Source: Methylobacter luteus IMV-B-3098
GTDB taxonomy: Bacteria > Pseudomonadota > Gammaproteobacteria > Methylococcales > Methylomonadaceae
DNA: 64,000 nucleotides
Reading direction: 5' to 3'
Assembly (NCBI RefSeq): GCF_000427625.1
Contig: NZ_KE386569.1
Span: 1,914,591-1,978,590, forward strand
Part shown: positions 18,244 to 29,000 of the stretch, in pieces
Layout of the letters: the number at the start of each line of letters is the position of its first letter
How positions within the stretch are numbered: position 1 is the first letter of the stretch
Program-made: the position numbers and the translations under genes
The notes under the pieces: model-generated
Database searches by the model: none
What the model was told of the DNA's origin: nothing
Seen by the model: the letters and a program-made list of their open reading frames with translations, nothing else

Positions 18244-19498
18244 GACTGACGCTCCCTTCCGGCGATATTTCCCAGCTGACGATGGCGTTGTAGTGAAAAT
18301 AGCCATGCCGGCCACATTGTGCGATCAATGCGTCACGCTCCGGCTGCACATAGCCGGTCTCATCGATGGCCCGGCTTTTCAGCACCGTTTTTTCGCCGTT
18401 CCACTGCCAGGGAATCCTGAAACGCGTAAAACATCGGGACAGCACCGGCTCTTGAAGCTGCGCCTCGGCCCAGGTCCGACCACCATCCGCCGAGACTTCG
18501 ACCTTGCTGATCCTGCCGCGCCCGCTCCAGGCCAGGCCGCTGATCTGGTACAAACCTTTGTTGTCGAGTTTGTATCCGAGTGACGGGCTGGTGATCAGCG
18601 ATTTGGCGTCCATGACAAAGGTAAACTGCCGCGATTTGCCGGAAGGCATCAGTTCGGTGTATTTCGCGGTTTCATTTCTGGCCATGGCCGGTCTGTTAGT
18701 AATATGTATCCGCCTTAACCATTTGACGTTCAGCACGCCTTCCCAACCTGGCACGATCAGGCGCAGGGGATAGCCGTTCTCCGGCCTGATGCGTTCACCG
18801 TTTTGATAGATGGCCAACAGGCAATCATCGAGCGCTTTTTCCAGGGGAATGCTGATATTCATGACAGCGGCATCGGCGCCTTCCGCTATGATCCACTTCG
18901 CTCGGCCTTTAACATGGGCTTCATTAAGCAATATCCGCAAAGGCACGCCCGTCCACTCACTGCACGAAGCCATACCGTGAAAATAGCCGACAGCAGTTTG
19001 AATTGGCTCGTCGCGCCAGCCGGCATTGCTATTGCCGCCGCATTCAACAAACGCGTAGCAGGACTGCATCGGGTAGCGCAGCAGGGCTTGCATATCAAAG
19101 ATCAGAGCCTTATTCACCAGGCCGTGAATCAACAATTGATGCTTATCGGGATCAATCTGCGGCACGCCATTGTGATGGCGCTCAAAATGCAGCCCGCTGG
19201 GCGTGATGATGCCTTCCAGATCCTGCAATGGCGTCCATGATACCCCGTTGCCGGGCGCCATGCTGTTGCCCATGGTCCAGCGAATGGTTTTGCGTTCATG
19301 CGGAGAAGGCTGACCGTAATTGGAAAAAGGCTCGCCCGGTTTTTGCATCCACGGCAAACGCTCATTATCGCCAGATAAAGCAAACGCTTCGGGCGCCAAA
19401 GCGACAGCAACCGAAAAAGAAAATCCGCGCTTTAAAAACAAGCGCCGATCCAATAAACCACCACCTGCAATGGGTTGTAAATCGGTTTGCCGAACCAT
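18230..19498 (-). CDS. soxC: SoxC-type sulfite dehydrogenase, molybdopterin subunit
   Basis: 422 residues. A Tat signal (RRLFLKRG, residues 18-25) sends the folded molybdenum protein to the periplasm. The cofactor cysteine lies in FVECGGNSNAGW near residue 147, followed by the typical YFHGMASCSEWTGVPL. The C-terminal dimerisation domain (from about 300) has KVEVSADGGRTWAEA. It oxidises sulfite to sulfate. The partner cytochrome overlaps its end. No soxB, soxYZ or soxXA is present in the window, so it is probably a stand-alone sulfite-detoxifying or energy-conserving enzyme. Confidence 0.88.
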   Translation of the reverse strand: MVRQTDLQPIAGGGLLDRRLFLKRGFSFSVAVALAPEAFALSGDNERLPWMQKPGEPFSNYGQPSPHERKTIRWTMGNSMAPGNGVSWTPLQDLEGIITPSGLHFERHHNGVPQIDPDKHQLLIHGLVNKALIFDMQALLRYPMQSCYAFVECGGNSNAGWRDEPIQTAVGYFHGMASCSEWTGVPLRILLNEAHVKGRAKWIIAEGADAAVMNISIPLEKALDDCLLAIYQNGERIRPENGYPLRLIVPGWEGVLNVKWLRRIHITNRPAMARNETAKYTELMPSGKSRQFTFVMDAKSLITSPSLGYKLDNKGLYQISGLAWSGRGRISKVEVSADGGRTWAEAQLQEPVLSRCFTRFRIPWQWNGEKTVLKSRAIDETGYVQPERDALIAQCGRHGYFHYNAIVSWEISPEGSVSHVYA

Positions 19499-19615
19499 AT
19501 GTCAAAACTCCCGCCAGTTGTTGATCGATAAACTGTTTATTGCAAAATAATAAGGCAAAAATACAGTTTAATTATAAAATAGGCGTCATTTTTTAACTTG
19601 AACGATAGGAACACT

Positions 19616-20023
19616 ATGAACCAAGACAGCATCAAATTGATAGAGCAATACTATGCCGCTTTCAACAGCGCGGACATGGCCACTTTTCTGAGCCTGCTCA
19701 CTGACGACGTCATCCATGATATCAACCAGGGCAAACGCGAAATCGGCAAGGAAGCTTTCAAGCAGTTCATGGCCGGCATGAACAACAATTACAAAGAGCA
19801 GCTCGTAGACATGGTGATCATGGCGACACCGGACGGCAGCCGCGGCGCGGCTGAATTTGTCGTCTTAGGCGAATACCTGAAAACCGACGAAGGCTTGCCT
19901 GAAGCAAAAGGCCAAAAATACCACCTGCCGGCCGGCGCTTTTTTCGAAATCCGCGATAACAAAGTCGCGCGCATTACCAACTACTACAATCTGCAAGACT
20001 GGATTGCGCAAGTCAGCAAGTAA
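19616..20023 (+). CDS. SnoaL-like / ketosteroid isomerase-related protein
   Basis: 135 residues from ATG 19616, which has AGGA 6 bases upstream; a TTG at 19598 lacks one. The cone-shaped NTF2-like fold is indicated by IEQYYAAFNSADMATFLSLLTDDV at the start and GAFFEIRDNKVARITNYYNL near the end. Members of this subgroup have no assigned reaction. It is placed divergently from soxC and followed 84 bases later by apbE. Confidence 0.85.
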   Translation: MNQDSIKLIEQYYAAFNSADMATFLSLLTDDVIHDINQGKREIGKEAFKQFMAGMNNNYKEQLVDMVIMATPDGSRGAAEFVVLGEYLKTDEGLPEAKGQKYHLPAGAFFEIRDNKVARITNYYNLQDWIAQVSK

Positions 20024-20106
20024 TTTTTGCGGCTTTCTCCTGAGGCGGAACCGTGCAGTAACATCTGCCGGGTAGATACGAATCGATTTTAGTTTGAGTG
20101 TGCTCC

Positions 20107-21129
20107 ATGAAATATATCCTTAGCCTGTTCCTGACTTTATTGCTGGCCGGTTGCGAAAACGCGCCAGGCGAGCTTGAACTGGACGGCTTGGCCCAGGGCA
20201 CCAGCTATCATATCAAGTTCGTCCCGGCCGAAAACACTGATGCCAACGCAGTGCATCGAGAAATCGATGCACTGCTGGCGAAAATCGACCTGCAGCTTTC
20301 CAACTACCGGGATGACTCGGAAGCATCCCGTTTCAACCAGCAGCAAAGCACCGATTGGATAACGGTTTCTCCAGCCCTGCCGGAACTGGTTTCCATTGCC
20401 CAAGCAGTGCACGCCAAATCTCGTGGCTGCTATGACCTGACCGTAAAACCGCTTCTGGAGGCCTGGGGCTTTTTCAAACATGAAGATCGCATACCCAGCG
20501 ATGAGGAAATTATTGCCGCCAAAACCAAAATTGGCCTGAACAAGATCGAAGCCGACAGCGATGGCGGACGCTTGCGCAAAAAGGATGGTGCGGCTCAAAT
20601 CGATTTTTCCTCCATTGGTCAGGGCTATTCCATCGGCCAAGTGGCAGCCCTGCTGGAAAGCCGGGGTATCACCAATTACCTGTTGGAAATCGGCGGTGAA
20701 ATGAAAGTGCGCGGCAAAAAAGCCAACGGCGCCCATTGGCGTGTAGCGATAGAAAAACCGGTACCCGGTGGACGACATGAGATGCAACGCATTATCGAGG
20801 TACCGACTGATCGCGCCATGGCCATCATGACCTCAGGCAGTTACCGCAATTTCTTTGAGAGTGGTGGTAAAGTCTATTCTCACATCCTCTCTCCGTCGAC
20901 CGGCAGACCCGTGGATCATCATCTCCTGTCAGTGAGTGTATTGCACGACGATCCCACCTGGGCCGATGCCTGGTCCACGGCGCTGTTGTGCCTGGGCGAA
21001 GAAGAAGGTCCCCGACTGGCCGCAGAGGAAGGATTGAAAGCTTTTTTTATTTATGGAGAAAATGGCAGTTTAAAGGAAATTATCAGCCCGGCCCTGAGCC
21101 AGGAGCGCTTCGTCGATTTGGCACAATAA
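20107..21129 (+). CDS. apbE: FAD:protein FMN transferase, lipoprotein
   Basis: 340 residues from ATG 20107. The signal ends in the lipobox LLAGC, so it is attached to a membrane outside the cytoplasm. ApbE moves FMN from FAD onto Thr/Ser of periplasmic redox proteins such as NqrC or RnfG. The flavin-binding IDFSSIGQGYSIGQVAALL and GGEMKVRGKK are present, as is the magnesium-site region SPSTGRPVDHH ... WADAWSTALL. None of its usual targets lies in this window. It probably matures a complex encoded elsewhere. Confidence 0.93.
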   Translation: MKYILSLFLTLLLAGCENAPGELELDGLAQGTSYHIKFVPAENTDANAVHREIDALLAKIDLQLSNYRDDSEASRFNQQQSTDWITVSPALPELVSIAQAVHAKSRGCYDLTVKPLLEAWGFFKHEDRIPSDEEIIAAKTKIGLNKIEADSDGGRLRKKDGAAQIDFSSIGQGYSIGQVAALLESRGITNYLLEIGGEMKVRGKKANGAHWRVAIEKPVPGGRHEMQRIIEVPTDRAMAIMTSGSYRNFFESGGKVYSHILSPSTGRPVDHHLLSVSVLHDDPTWADAWSTALLCLGEEEGPRLAAEEGLKAFFIYGENGSLKEIISPALSQERFVDLAQ

Positions 21130-21821
21130 CTACGGCTCAGTTGAAACAACTCTCTATGTTTCTTGGATTTTATGCAATGAGAATTGCTGCGCCAGCGCAT
21201 CAATCCGCTCATGGAGGCAAGCGGACTCCTGAAAAATCCGTTCTTTACAACTATTGATATGTAATGAAATATGTTAACAAAAGACATTAGCTATGCCAGT
21301 CGTACTGACTCAAAAACCCGGCTCTCAGAAAGCGCTTCTTGCCGGATTCTTCGCAACACTGGCTCCCCATCCCTCAAATTTTGCTGAAAAGCTGAGCCAT
21401 GGCGCCTCAACTCACAGACTTTGTCACTGCCTGTTGCTTATAAAAGCCATCTTTCTAGGATTTCTGACTCTTGAATGCTGGAGATTTACTCATGACTGGC
21501 TTGAATGCTTACAGATACTGAAGACTGATACTATGGTGCCGACGCATTGCTGACTTTAAACGATGTTGTTTTACCGGCGAAGTTTCATAGTCTTATCGGC
21601 ACCCAAGAAGCACCAACCCCACCTTTAATCACCACGTTATTGGCTTGTCAGAAATTTGGCAATAATGCTTTATCGCCTAATATGTCATTGCAGATTCTAC
21701 AAGATTACAAACAGCAGATTTCTGAGACGATGAACTGTTTATTGCCTAGGCAATATTAAAATTGTGGCTGCTAATTAAAAGTCAAATTGACCCAAACTAC
21801 TGTTTGTTTTTCCCAACCAAT
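21130..21821 (+). other. 690-base stretch with possible gene remnant
   Basis: No complete gene is supported. Two short open frames (21293-21553 and 21547-21759) run one after the other. The second gives a plausible 70-residue C-terminus (ending MNCLLPRQY) without ribosome site or known family. A frameshifted or decayed gene is possible. Nothing resembling a transposase is readable. Confidence 0.3.
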
Positions 21822-21850
21822 AAAAAACCCGCTTTAACGGCGGGTTTTTT
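21822..21850. terminator. Bidirectional terminator beside the OmpA gene
   Basis: AAAAAACCCGC, loop, GCGGGTTTTTT: GC stem with A run on one side and T run on the other. It lies 42 bases beyond the end of the leftward OmpA-type gene and would also stop rightward transcripts. Confidence 0.88.
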
Positions 21851-21891
21851 ATTATAAAAGACAATTAATCTTTCGGCTTCAACTTACTTTT

Positions 21892-23070
21892 TTAATCACC
21901 GATCCAGATTAACTCAACGCGGCGGTTCATCGATTTACCTTCTTCTGTGCTATTGTCAGCTACAGGGAAGTCTTCGCCGTAACCTTTAGCATACAGCTTG
22001 TTGGTAACACCTTGGCTCTTGAGGTATTTAGCAACCGCTTGCGAGCGTTTTTGTGACAATTTCATGTTATAAGCACTGGTTCCTTCGCTGCTGGTATGGC
22101 CTTGTACTTCAATATCTTTTTTATCTGCTGTGGAAATCAGATTCGCAGCGACGCCATCCAGAATAGTCTTCGCATTTTCGGTCAATTGGGCCGAGTTGTG
22201 CTCAAAGTTTACGCCTTTCAGTTCGATACTCATTGGACAGCCATTGAAATCAATCTTGCTGCCTTTCATCGTATCAGGGCATTTATCCAGGCAGTTGTTG
22301 ACACCATCGCCGTCTGAATCAAGAGTCGAACAATCTGGTTCTGGAGCTGCTGCAACCGGCGCCACATATGGCTCTGGTTTTACTGCTGCTTTTGGCTTGT
22401 CGCCAAACGGAACAACGAAACCAACGTTAACAGTCATGTCATGGTATTCGTCGGTACCAGGACGAAGCTGAGCATTGAAATTGTTGTTGTAACGGTAGCG
22501 CACATCGCTGCGTAACAAGAAATTATCGTGCAGCTCATAGGTAAAACCGACGCCGCTCTCACCGATAATGGATGCACCGCTATCGCCTGGAACGCTGGTA
22601 TTCATTCCGCCGACACCCACTACTGCATAAGGTGAGAATTTATCACGGAAGAAATAATATTGAAGATCAGCCGAACCGCCGGTCAAGTCCCAGCGTCCGC
22701 TTTGTCCGGTATTGGCATTGGAATAACCGCCAAAGCCCTGGTAAAAGCCTCTCAGCTCGATGTTAAAATGTTCATTGAGCATTTTGCCGAAGCCCATACC
22801 GCCGCCCCAGCCATCTTTTGCATCCCGGTCACCGCCGGTTTTAATAAATGTACCGAAAGGGGCAACATACCAGCGATCATCAGTGACCGATTCATAATCC
22901 CGATGCTCTTCAGCCTGCGCAGCCGACATAATGCTCATGCCTGACAATGCAAGCGCAAGTAAGTGCGTTTTTACCCTAACATTTTTATTTGCAATTCCAG
23001 CGTCAGTTTTAACGCCCAACTCATGCATTTGTGCCATTTGTTTTTGTTTGTACTCATCTTGTGTTTGCAT
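21892..23070 (-). CDS. OmpA-family outer membrane protein
   Basis: 392 residues. A signal peptide ends near SIMSAAQA (about residue 53). Unusually it is preceded by a 30-residue charged stretch, but AAGGATTAAGCT before ATG 23070 supports this start. The beta-barrel covers about 60-235 and ends with VGFVVPFG. A proline-rich linker and a calcium-type repeat (CSTLDSDGDGVNNCLDKC) lead to a C-terminal OmpA domain that binds peptidoglycan (GVNFEHNSAQL ... VQGHTSSEG ... SQKRSQAV). It tethers the outer membrane to the wall. Confidence 0.9.
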   Translation of the reverse strand: MQTQDEYKQKQMAQMHELGVKTDAGIANKNVRVKTHLLALALSGMSIMSAAQAEEHRDYESVTDDRWYVAPFGTFIKTGGDRDAKDGWGGGMGFGKMLNEHFNIELRGFYQGFGGYSNANTGQSGRWDLTGGSADLQYYFFRDKFSPYAVVGVGGMNTSVPGDSGASIIGESGVGFTYELHDNFLLRSDVRYRYNNNFNAQLRPGTDEYHDMTVNVGFVVPFGDKPKAAVKPEPYVAPVAAAPEPDCSTLDSDGDGVNNCLDKCPDTMKGSKIDFNGCPMSIELKGVNFEHNSAQLTENAKTILDGVAANLISTADKKDIEVQGHTSSEGTSAYNMKLSQKRSQAVAKYLKSQGVTNKLYAKGYGEDFPVADNSTEEGKSMNRRVELIWIGD

Positions 23071-23372
23071 AGCTTAATCCTTAAATGTTGATTTGCGTTA
23101 GCATGTTAATTTTTATTCGGCCTGCACTGCTCCAAATGCCGATGCTCGACAAAGAACGATCTTCCTTTCGGATAGTATACCCGTTGTTTAAAAATAATAA
23201 AATGTAGTTTAATCGCAACAGTTAAAAAAGTATGAGCAATAGCGCACACAAAATGACTGAATCATCCCCCTACAGCTCGAGCTTAGTTTATTTTGATTAA
23301 TTTATGCTTACCATTCTGGCACTTATGATGGTTTACAAAATATAACTAAAAGTTTGGCCCGCGAACTGAGAG
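23071..23372. other. 300-base region between ompA-like gene and ligA
   Basis: The OmpA-type gene is probably transcribed from here: TATACT lies near 23178-23183 on the minus strand, with a weak -35 region. No small gene or strong hairpin is evident downstream of ligA. Confidence 0.4.
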
Positions 23373-25319
23373 TTATCCGTTTAACAATGCCAGATACTCT
23401 TCTTCATTAATAACGCGGACGCCTTTCTGCATGGCCGCATTGATTTTTGAAACTCCTACCTCGGAACCTGCCACCAGATAATCGGTTTTTCCCGTGACTG
23501 AATCCGCGACTTTCGCCCCTAAACGCTTGGCTTCTTTTTTCATATCATCGCGTTTGCCATGCAGCATTGTACCGGTAAAAACAATCGTTTTACCTGAAAT
23601 CGGGCTGCTTGTTTGCTGACGCTCTCTTACCAAAGGCGTCCGGATCAGATTGAAGCCTAACTGATAAATTTGCATAAAGTCATGTTCGACTTTTTTAAGG
23701 CACTCGACTACCGCTACGGCGGTTTTTTCCGCGAATCCTTCAATATTGGTAATATCTTCAATCGTCAATTTGAAAATATCGGTCAGATGGTAATGCTGCA
23801 GCAATCGCTCGCAATTACCCAGCCCCATTCTGTAAATACCGAATGCGCCTAAAAAACGCCAATCCTCTATCGCTTCGGTTCTGCTGCGTTGTAATTGATC
23901 CAATAGGTTTTGGGCGGTTTTATCACCAAAGCCCATGCTCTGCAGTTGACTCAAATTCAGTTGATAAACCGCATAAACGGAATTGACCCCTGCGGCATGC
24001 AGTTTTTCGATCGTTTTGAGACCAAATCCGTCGACATTGGCCAACGTCCTGAAAAAATGCTCAATCGTATTTTCAATTTGCGCAGGGCATTGCGTCGTGT
24101 TCAAACAATACAAATAATCACTGTCCCAGACCAGTTCGCTACCGCAACTGGGACATCGATCCGGAATCTGTGGAGGGTGCGGCGTAATGACGCGTTCAAT
24201 TTTGGGTATAACGAGGCCGCTGCGAGTCAATTCAATAATAGTGCCCGGACCAATGCCCTGCTCTTTGACCATCCCATAATGATGAGCTGTCGCCCTGCAA
24301 ATCATGGCACCACTGAGTCTCGTAGGCTCCAGCTCAGCAACCGGGTTGACACGTCCGGAACGCGAGGTTTGCGGCGTAACGCTCAGTACTTTAACGGTGG
24401 CTGTCTCGATATTGTTTTTGTAGGCAATCTGCCACCGGTGGTGATGCCGCGTTGCGCCCATGTGTTTTTTTACGGCGTCATGCGTTACCTCAAAAATTAC
24501 GCCATCGACGTCATAATCAACCAAAGAGCGGACTTCAGTGACAATCTCATGGAAGTTCGCTCTTATCTCCGCGGCGGAACCGCACCAGTCTGGTAGCTGC
24601 GAAAACGGATAGAAAACCGCAGCATGACTTTGTATGGCTTCTAACGCATGCGGTTCCAGTTCTTTTTCCCGGATGATGCTGGCCTGGAAATTACGGGCAT
24701 TTTCAAAATAATCGGCCAGATAAGTATTGAAATAGCTTTGACCGACGACGATTTCGCCTGCACCTTGCCCTCTTTTTCCGTTACCGCCAACGATCAGTCC
24801 GCGCTTAAAAACCCGGCTGATATCGGTGCCTTTGCGGCCATCGCCGCGCGTATACAAAATCTTCCCGTCATCATAAGCCGCATAACCGTCCAGTTTCGAG
24901 GTGGCTCTGAAAACCAGTGAGGAAGGATCAATATTGATTTCCTCGGCGGCTTTTTCTATGCGTGTCAGCCATCGATTAATCTCTTCCTGCCTGTAGGCTT
25001 TATCAGTGGACAGCATTCTCTCCGGCAAAGTGACCGTCTTGCCGACAAAGGCTTTTTCCGGCTCGACCGTTTCCAGATAAGGATGATGCGGATGCCTGCG
25101 TTGCAGCTCGGCCAAAAAAACCGAATCATAAAGATAATCGGAAATAAGCGGTTCGCCGCCGCGATACAACACGTTGCAGATTTTTAAAAATTCAAGCAGT
25201 TGCTCATCCGTGAGCTGGCTGGCGTCTGCTTGTGCGGCGATTTGCTCTGTAAACTCCGGTGATAACGCAGTATCTGAGTCCGCTTCATGGAGAATTTTCA
25301 ACTGTTCACTGTTAAGCAT
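23373..25319 (-). CDS. ligA: NAD-dependent DNA ligase, divergent LigA
   Basis: 648 residues with the full LigA order: N-terminal NMN domain, adenylation domain with active lysine in SKLDG (Lys142), OB fold, four-Cys zinc finger (CPSC ... LYCLNTTQC near 390-415), HhH region and C-terminal BRCT (about 573-648). It seals nicks using NAD. It sits 6 bases after zipA, the place ligA also has in E. coli. Several catalytic positions differ from usual LigA: motif IV reads DGVIFEV where DGVVIKV is normal (Lys to Glu277), and the NPRNxAAGS block is degenerate. The family is sure; normal activity is not. Confidence 0.85.
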   Translation of the reverse strand: MLNSEQLKILHEADSDTALSPEFTEQIAAQADASQLTDEQLLEFLKICNVLYRGGEPLISDYLYDSVFLAELQRRHPHHPYLETVEPEKAFVGKTVTLPERMLSTDKAYRQEEINRWLTRIEKAAEEINIDPSSLVFRATSKLDGYAAYDDGKILYTRGDGRKGTDISRVFKRGLIVGGNGKRGQGAGEIVVGQSYFNTYLADYFENARNFQASIIREKELEPHALEAIQSHAAVFYPFSQLPDWCGSAAEIRANFHEIVTEVRSLVDYDVDGVIFEVTHDAVKKHMGATRHHHRWQIAYKNNIETATVKVLSVTPQTSRSGRVNPVAELEPTRLSGAMICRATAHHYGMVKEQGIGPGTIIELTRSGLVIPKIERVITPHPPQIPDRCPSCGSELVWDSDYLYCLNTTQCPAQIENTIEHFFRTLANVDGFGLKTIEKLHAAGVNSVYAVYQLNLSQLQSMGFGDKTAQNLLDQLQRSRTEAIEDWRFLGAFGIYRMGLGNCERLLQHYHLTDIFKLTIEDITNIEGFAEKTAVAVVECLKKVEHDFMQIYQLGFNLIRTPLVRERQQTSSPISGKTIVFTGTMLHGKRDDMKKEAKRLGAKVADSVTGKTDYLVAGSEVGVSKINAAMQKGVRVINEEEYLALLNG

Positions 25320-25325
25320 CAGTGC

Positions 25326-26030
25326 TTACAGACTCTGCCGAATCATTTGAATTGTAGCTTCCGTCAAAGGCTGTCTTTGATGATCCCGGATTACGCCATT
25401 CAGCTCCGAGGCCAGCAATTGAATTGTTTGTACGTAATCGTCAAAAACAGCCTGCGCATCATCGACCGCTTCAGGCTGCATAAAAAATACGATGCCCGGA
25501 CAGTAGAATGTGTCCAGATTTTTGGACGGAAACGTACCTGACTCAACCATACTCGCGACACCAAAATCGACCAGTCGGTTGGAATCCAGACGTTCAAAAA
25601 TTTTCAAACTACCATATTCAAGCCCGACCATTTCAAACGCATTCACCAGATCCACGCCGTTGAAGCCATCTTCGTCCCTGGCAATCAGACTGAATTGGAT
25701 GATTTTGGGCGCGACAAACCGGGGCGCCTGCTCATAGTCATCATCTTCCAACACATAGTAATCGTCATCTTCTTTCTCATACTGGTCTGATTTTGCTGCA
25801 TGATAAGCTCCGCGTTTGTCAGAACCTGAAAGCGCAATGCCAAGGTCGTCGTCATCCTCATCCTCTTGGAATGATTGCGGCTTGCTAACACCTTTCGAGG
25901 CATTTTCATCCTCATAAAGCCCCATGTCATGCTGCGTTTTTCTGTTTCTGATGAAAGCCCACAACAACATACCGATAATGACAAGCAAACCGGTTGCAAT
26001 AATTACAATTCTCAATATTTCTTTATCCAT
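25326..26030 (-). CDS. zipA: Cell division protein ZipA
   Basis: 234 residues. An N-terminal membrane anchor (IVIIATGLLVIIGMLLWAF, about 8-26), a charged acidic linker rich in Asp and Glu, and a C-terminal FtsZ-binding domain from about 105 (FSLIARDEDGFNGVDLVNA to the end). It fixes FtsZ rings to the membrane. Its ATG overlaps the smc stop by one base, and ligA follows 6 bases after it. The linker is short and acidic, where that of E. coli is long and rich in Pro and Gln. Confidence 0.93.
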   Translation of the reverse strand: MDKEILRIVIIATGLLVIIGMLLWAFIRNRKTQHDMGLYEDENASKGVSKPQSFQEDEDDDDLGIALSGSDKRGAYHAAKSDQYEKEDDDYYVLEDDDYEQAPRFVAPKIIQFSLIARDEDGFNGVDLVNAFEMVGLEYGSLKIFERLDSNRLVDFGVASMVESGTFPSKNLDTFYCPGIVFFMQPEAVDDAQAVFDDYVQTIQLLASELNGVIRDHQRQPLTEATIQMIRQSL

Positions 26031-29000
26031 TAGTTTTCCGCCAAACTCACTGCTTCTTCAATATCTACCGCGACCATCCGGGAGACGCCCGGCTCTTTCA
26101 TAGTAACACCTGCCAACTGTTTTGCAATTTCCATCGTGGCCTTGTTATGGGAAATATATAAAAACTGAACAGATGCTGACATTTCCTCAACCATTCGTGA
26201 AAATCTTCCGACATTTGCATCATCCAAAGGTGCGTCAACCTCGTCCAGCAAACAGAAAGGCGCCGGATTGAGTTCAAAGATCGAAAACACCAGCGCTACC
26301 GCCGTCAATGCTTTCTCTCCGCCTGACAACAAATGAATGGAACTGTTCTTTTTGCCGGGCGGCCGGGCGATAATATTGACGCCAGTCTCCAGCAAATCCT
26401 GCTCGGTCAGTTCCAGATAGGCCTGACCGCCTCCGAACAGCTTGGGAAATTTCTCCTGCAATCCGGTGTTTATTTTATCGAAAGTTTCCTTAAAACGCAG
26501 TCGGCTTTCCTTATCGATTTTACTGATTGCCTGATCCAGCGTTTGCAGGGCCTCCATCAGGTCCGCGTGCTGCTCGTTAAGAAAATTCATGCGTTCCGAC
26601 TGCGACTTGTATTCTTCTATGGCTGTCAGGTTAATCGTGCCCAGGCGCTCAATCTGGGTCGATAAATCGTCGACTTTCCGTTTCCAGCTTTGTTCTTCGG
26701 CCTGCTCGGACAGGTTTTTCAGCACCTGCTCGGCATCGGCATCGGTCTCCTTGAGTTGCTCATTGACCGTTTGCTGGCGCACCTTGCTTTCCTGCAGTTC
26801 AAAGCGAATCTTATCAAGCGCTTCCTTCTGCATGTCCAGCGCTCTTTGGGTTCGAACCTGCTCTTCCGATAGATGGGCAATCACTGATTCGATTTCTTCC
26901 TGAGATTGGCGCTGCGTTTTCAGATCCGTCTCCAGCTTATCCTTATTTAAATAGAGCTGCTCCAGTTGCTTTTTCTCTTGGTCCAGCGGCGCCAGGGTTT
27001 GCTGTAATTTCTGCTCCAGTTCAGCAATTCGCGTAACCGCTTGCTGATGTTGCATCTGCAAGCGTTCAATCTGCCTGGCGGTCAGGTTTTCCGTGGATTT
27101 TAACGATTCAACCTGCGCCTTGATGCTGTAGACCTGCTGCCGGGCTTCATGGACGGATTGCTCGGTATCATGCTGCCGGGATTGCAGTTCCTGATTGAGC
27201 AAATCCAGGCTTTGCCTTTTCTGCTCCAGCGTTGCCAGAGCCTGTTCGGCTTCTTCCTGCAGCAGGCGGGATTCTGCAATCAATGCGGCGTTTTCGGTAT
27301 TCTCATGAACGATATCTTCTATTTCGCTACTGACTTGGGCGAGCCTGCGCTGCTGATGCTCCCAGCGCGCCGAGTAGGCGCTGAATTCGGCATTTTTAAG
27401 CGATAACTCCGAGCCGAGACTGCTATCCTGCCGCTGCATGGACTCGCGATTGACTTCCGCCTCTTTTAAGCTCGCTTCAGTCACCTCCAACTGATCTTCG
27501 AAGCCTTCAATTTCAAACTGTAGTTCTTCCTGTCTATGCTTCAACAGGCGCAACTCCTTCTCGCGCTGCAGCACACCGGTTTTACTGTCCTTGGCGCGAA
27601 TAATTTTCAACCAGCCCGGCCCGAACCAGGTCCCATCAGGCGCAATAACCGATTCATGAGACTTGGTCTGGGTTGACAGGCTTCTTGCCGCTTCGGCCGT
27701 GTCGGCGCAGTAAACGCCGGACAACAGATCGCCTAGATCCCATGGAGCCGTCACTTTATCGAGCAATCGTATAAACGGCTCGCCTGTTTCAGCCGGTTTT
27801 CTGCGACCGGTTTCGATAAGCGTCAGCGATTCATTTGCCAAATGCGGTAATCCCGCCATGACAGAATCGGCGCTATCGATGCAAATCGCTTCCAGATAAC
27901 TGCCCAGTACGGTTTCCACAGCCGTTTCCCAGCCTGAGTCGACTTCCAGGAATTCAGCCAGGCGCTGACTATCAGTCAGATTCATCTGCTCCAGCCAGGC
28001 GCTCAGATTTTTATTATCCTTGCCCATGGCGTGCTGCTGCAACAGTTCCAACGAGGTGATCTTGCCTTTTACGCTGTGCATCTCCGAACGCCGTGCATGC
28101 AATTCATCATGCAAGTGCTTGACCTGTTGCCGCTGGTCGCGGATTTGCTGATGAAGCTGTTCCAGTTGGCTTTGCAGATCGGCGCGTTGCGATTCAATCA
28201 GCTCAATGCCGGCATCCAGCGTTTCGATATCCGTTTGCAGCTGGCTAGCCGACAACTCATCACGTTCGCCGTTTAATTTATCGAGGCGGATCTGCAATTG
28301 CCGGCTCTGGTTTTCAAGTTGCACGGTTTTTACGCGATGCACTTCGGCCTGCTCTCTGTACTTCGCGCTTTCAGTGCGGTACGCATCCCATTGCTGCTGC
28401 CAGGATATCCGTTGATGCTGCGAGTCCTGCTGAAGCTGCAGAACTCCCTCTTGCCTTTCCTCTGAGACAATCAGGGATTCTTCGGCCTCTTCCAGGGCCT
28501 GTCTGATTTCTTCCAACTGCTGCACATCGGCCTGGAGCTCATTTAACGCCTGCTCGGCCTGCTGGCGAGAACGGTTGATTTCCAGTTGGGTTTCTTCGTG
28601 GCTGATTTCATTGTGCTTGATCGCTTGTTCGAGACCGCTGACTTCCGCGACAACCTGATAATATTCGCCCTGAGAACTGTTGGTGTGCTGCTGCTGGACT
28701 TTGTGCTCTACGCGCCTGTCCTCCAGACTGATATTGATATCTCGCAGCTGAACAAACAAGCGGTTATGCTCGGCCGCCACGTCTTGCAGTTTCGTCTCCA
28801 ACTGCTGCGCAGCCTGATGATAGGCATTCCAGCGCATCGCCAGCAACTCCAGTCTGAACTGGCGTTCCTGCTTTTTAAGTTCGGTGTATTTTTCGGCTTT
28901 TTCGGCCTGCTTTTGCAGGTGTTTGAGCTGTTTCTCGACTTCATCGCGCAGATCGTTCAACCGTTCCATATTTTCACGCGTATGCTTCATGCGCGCTTCG

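Noticed and set aside
21293-21759. Transposase remnant after apbE
   Set aside because: No DDE or recombinase motif can be read in any frame; only an unassigned open frame is left.
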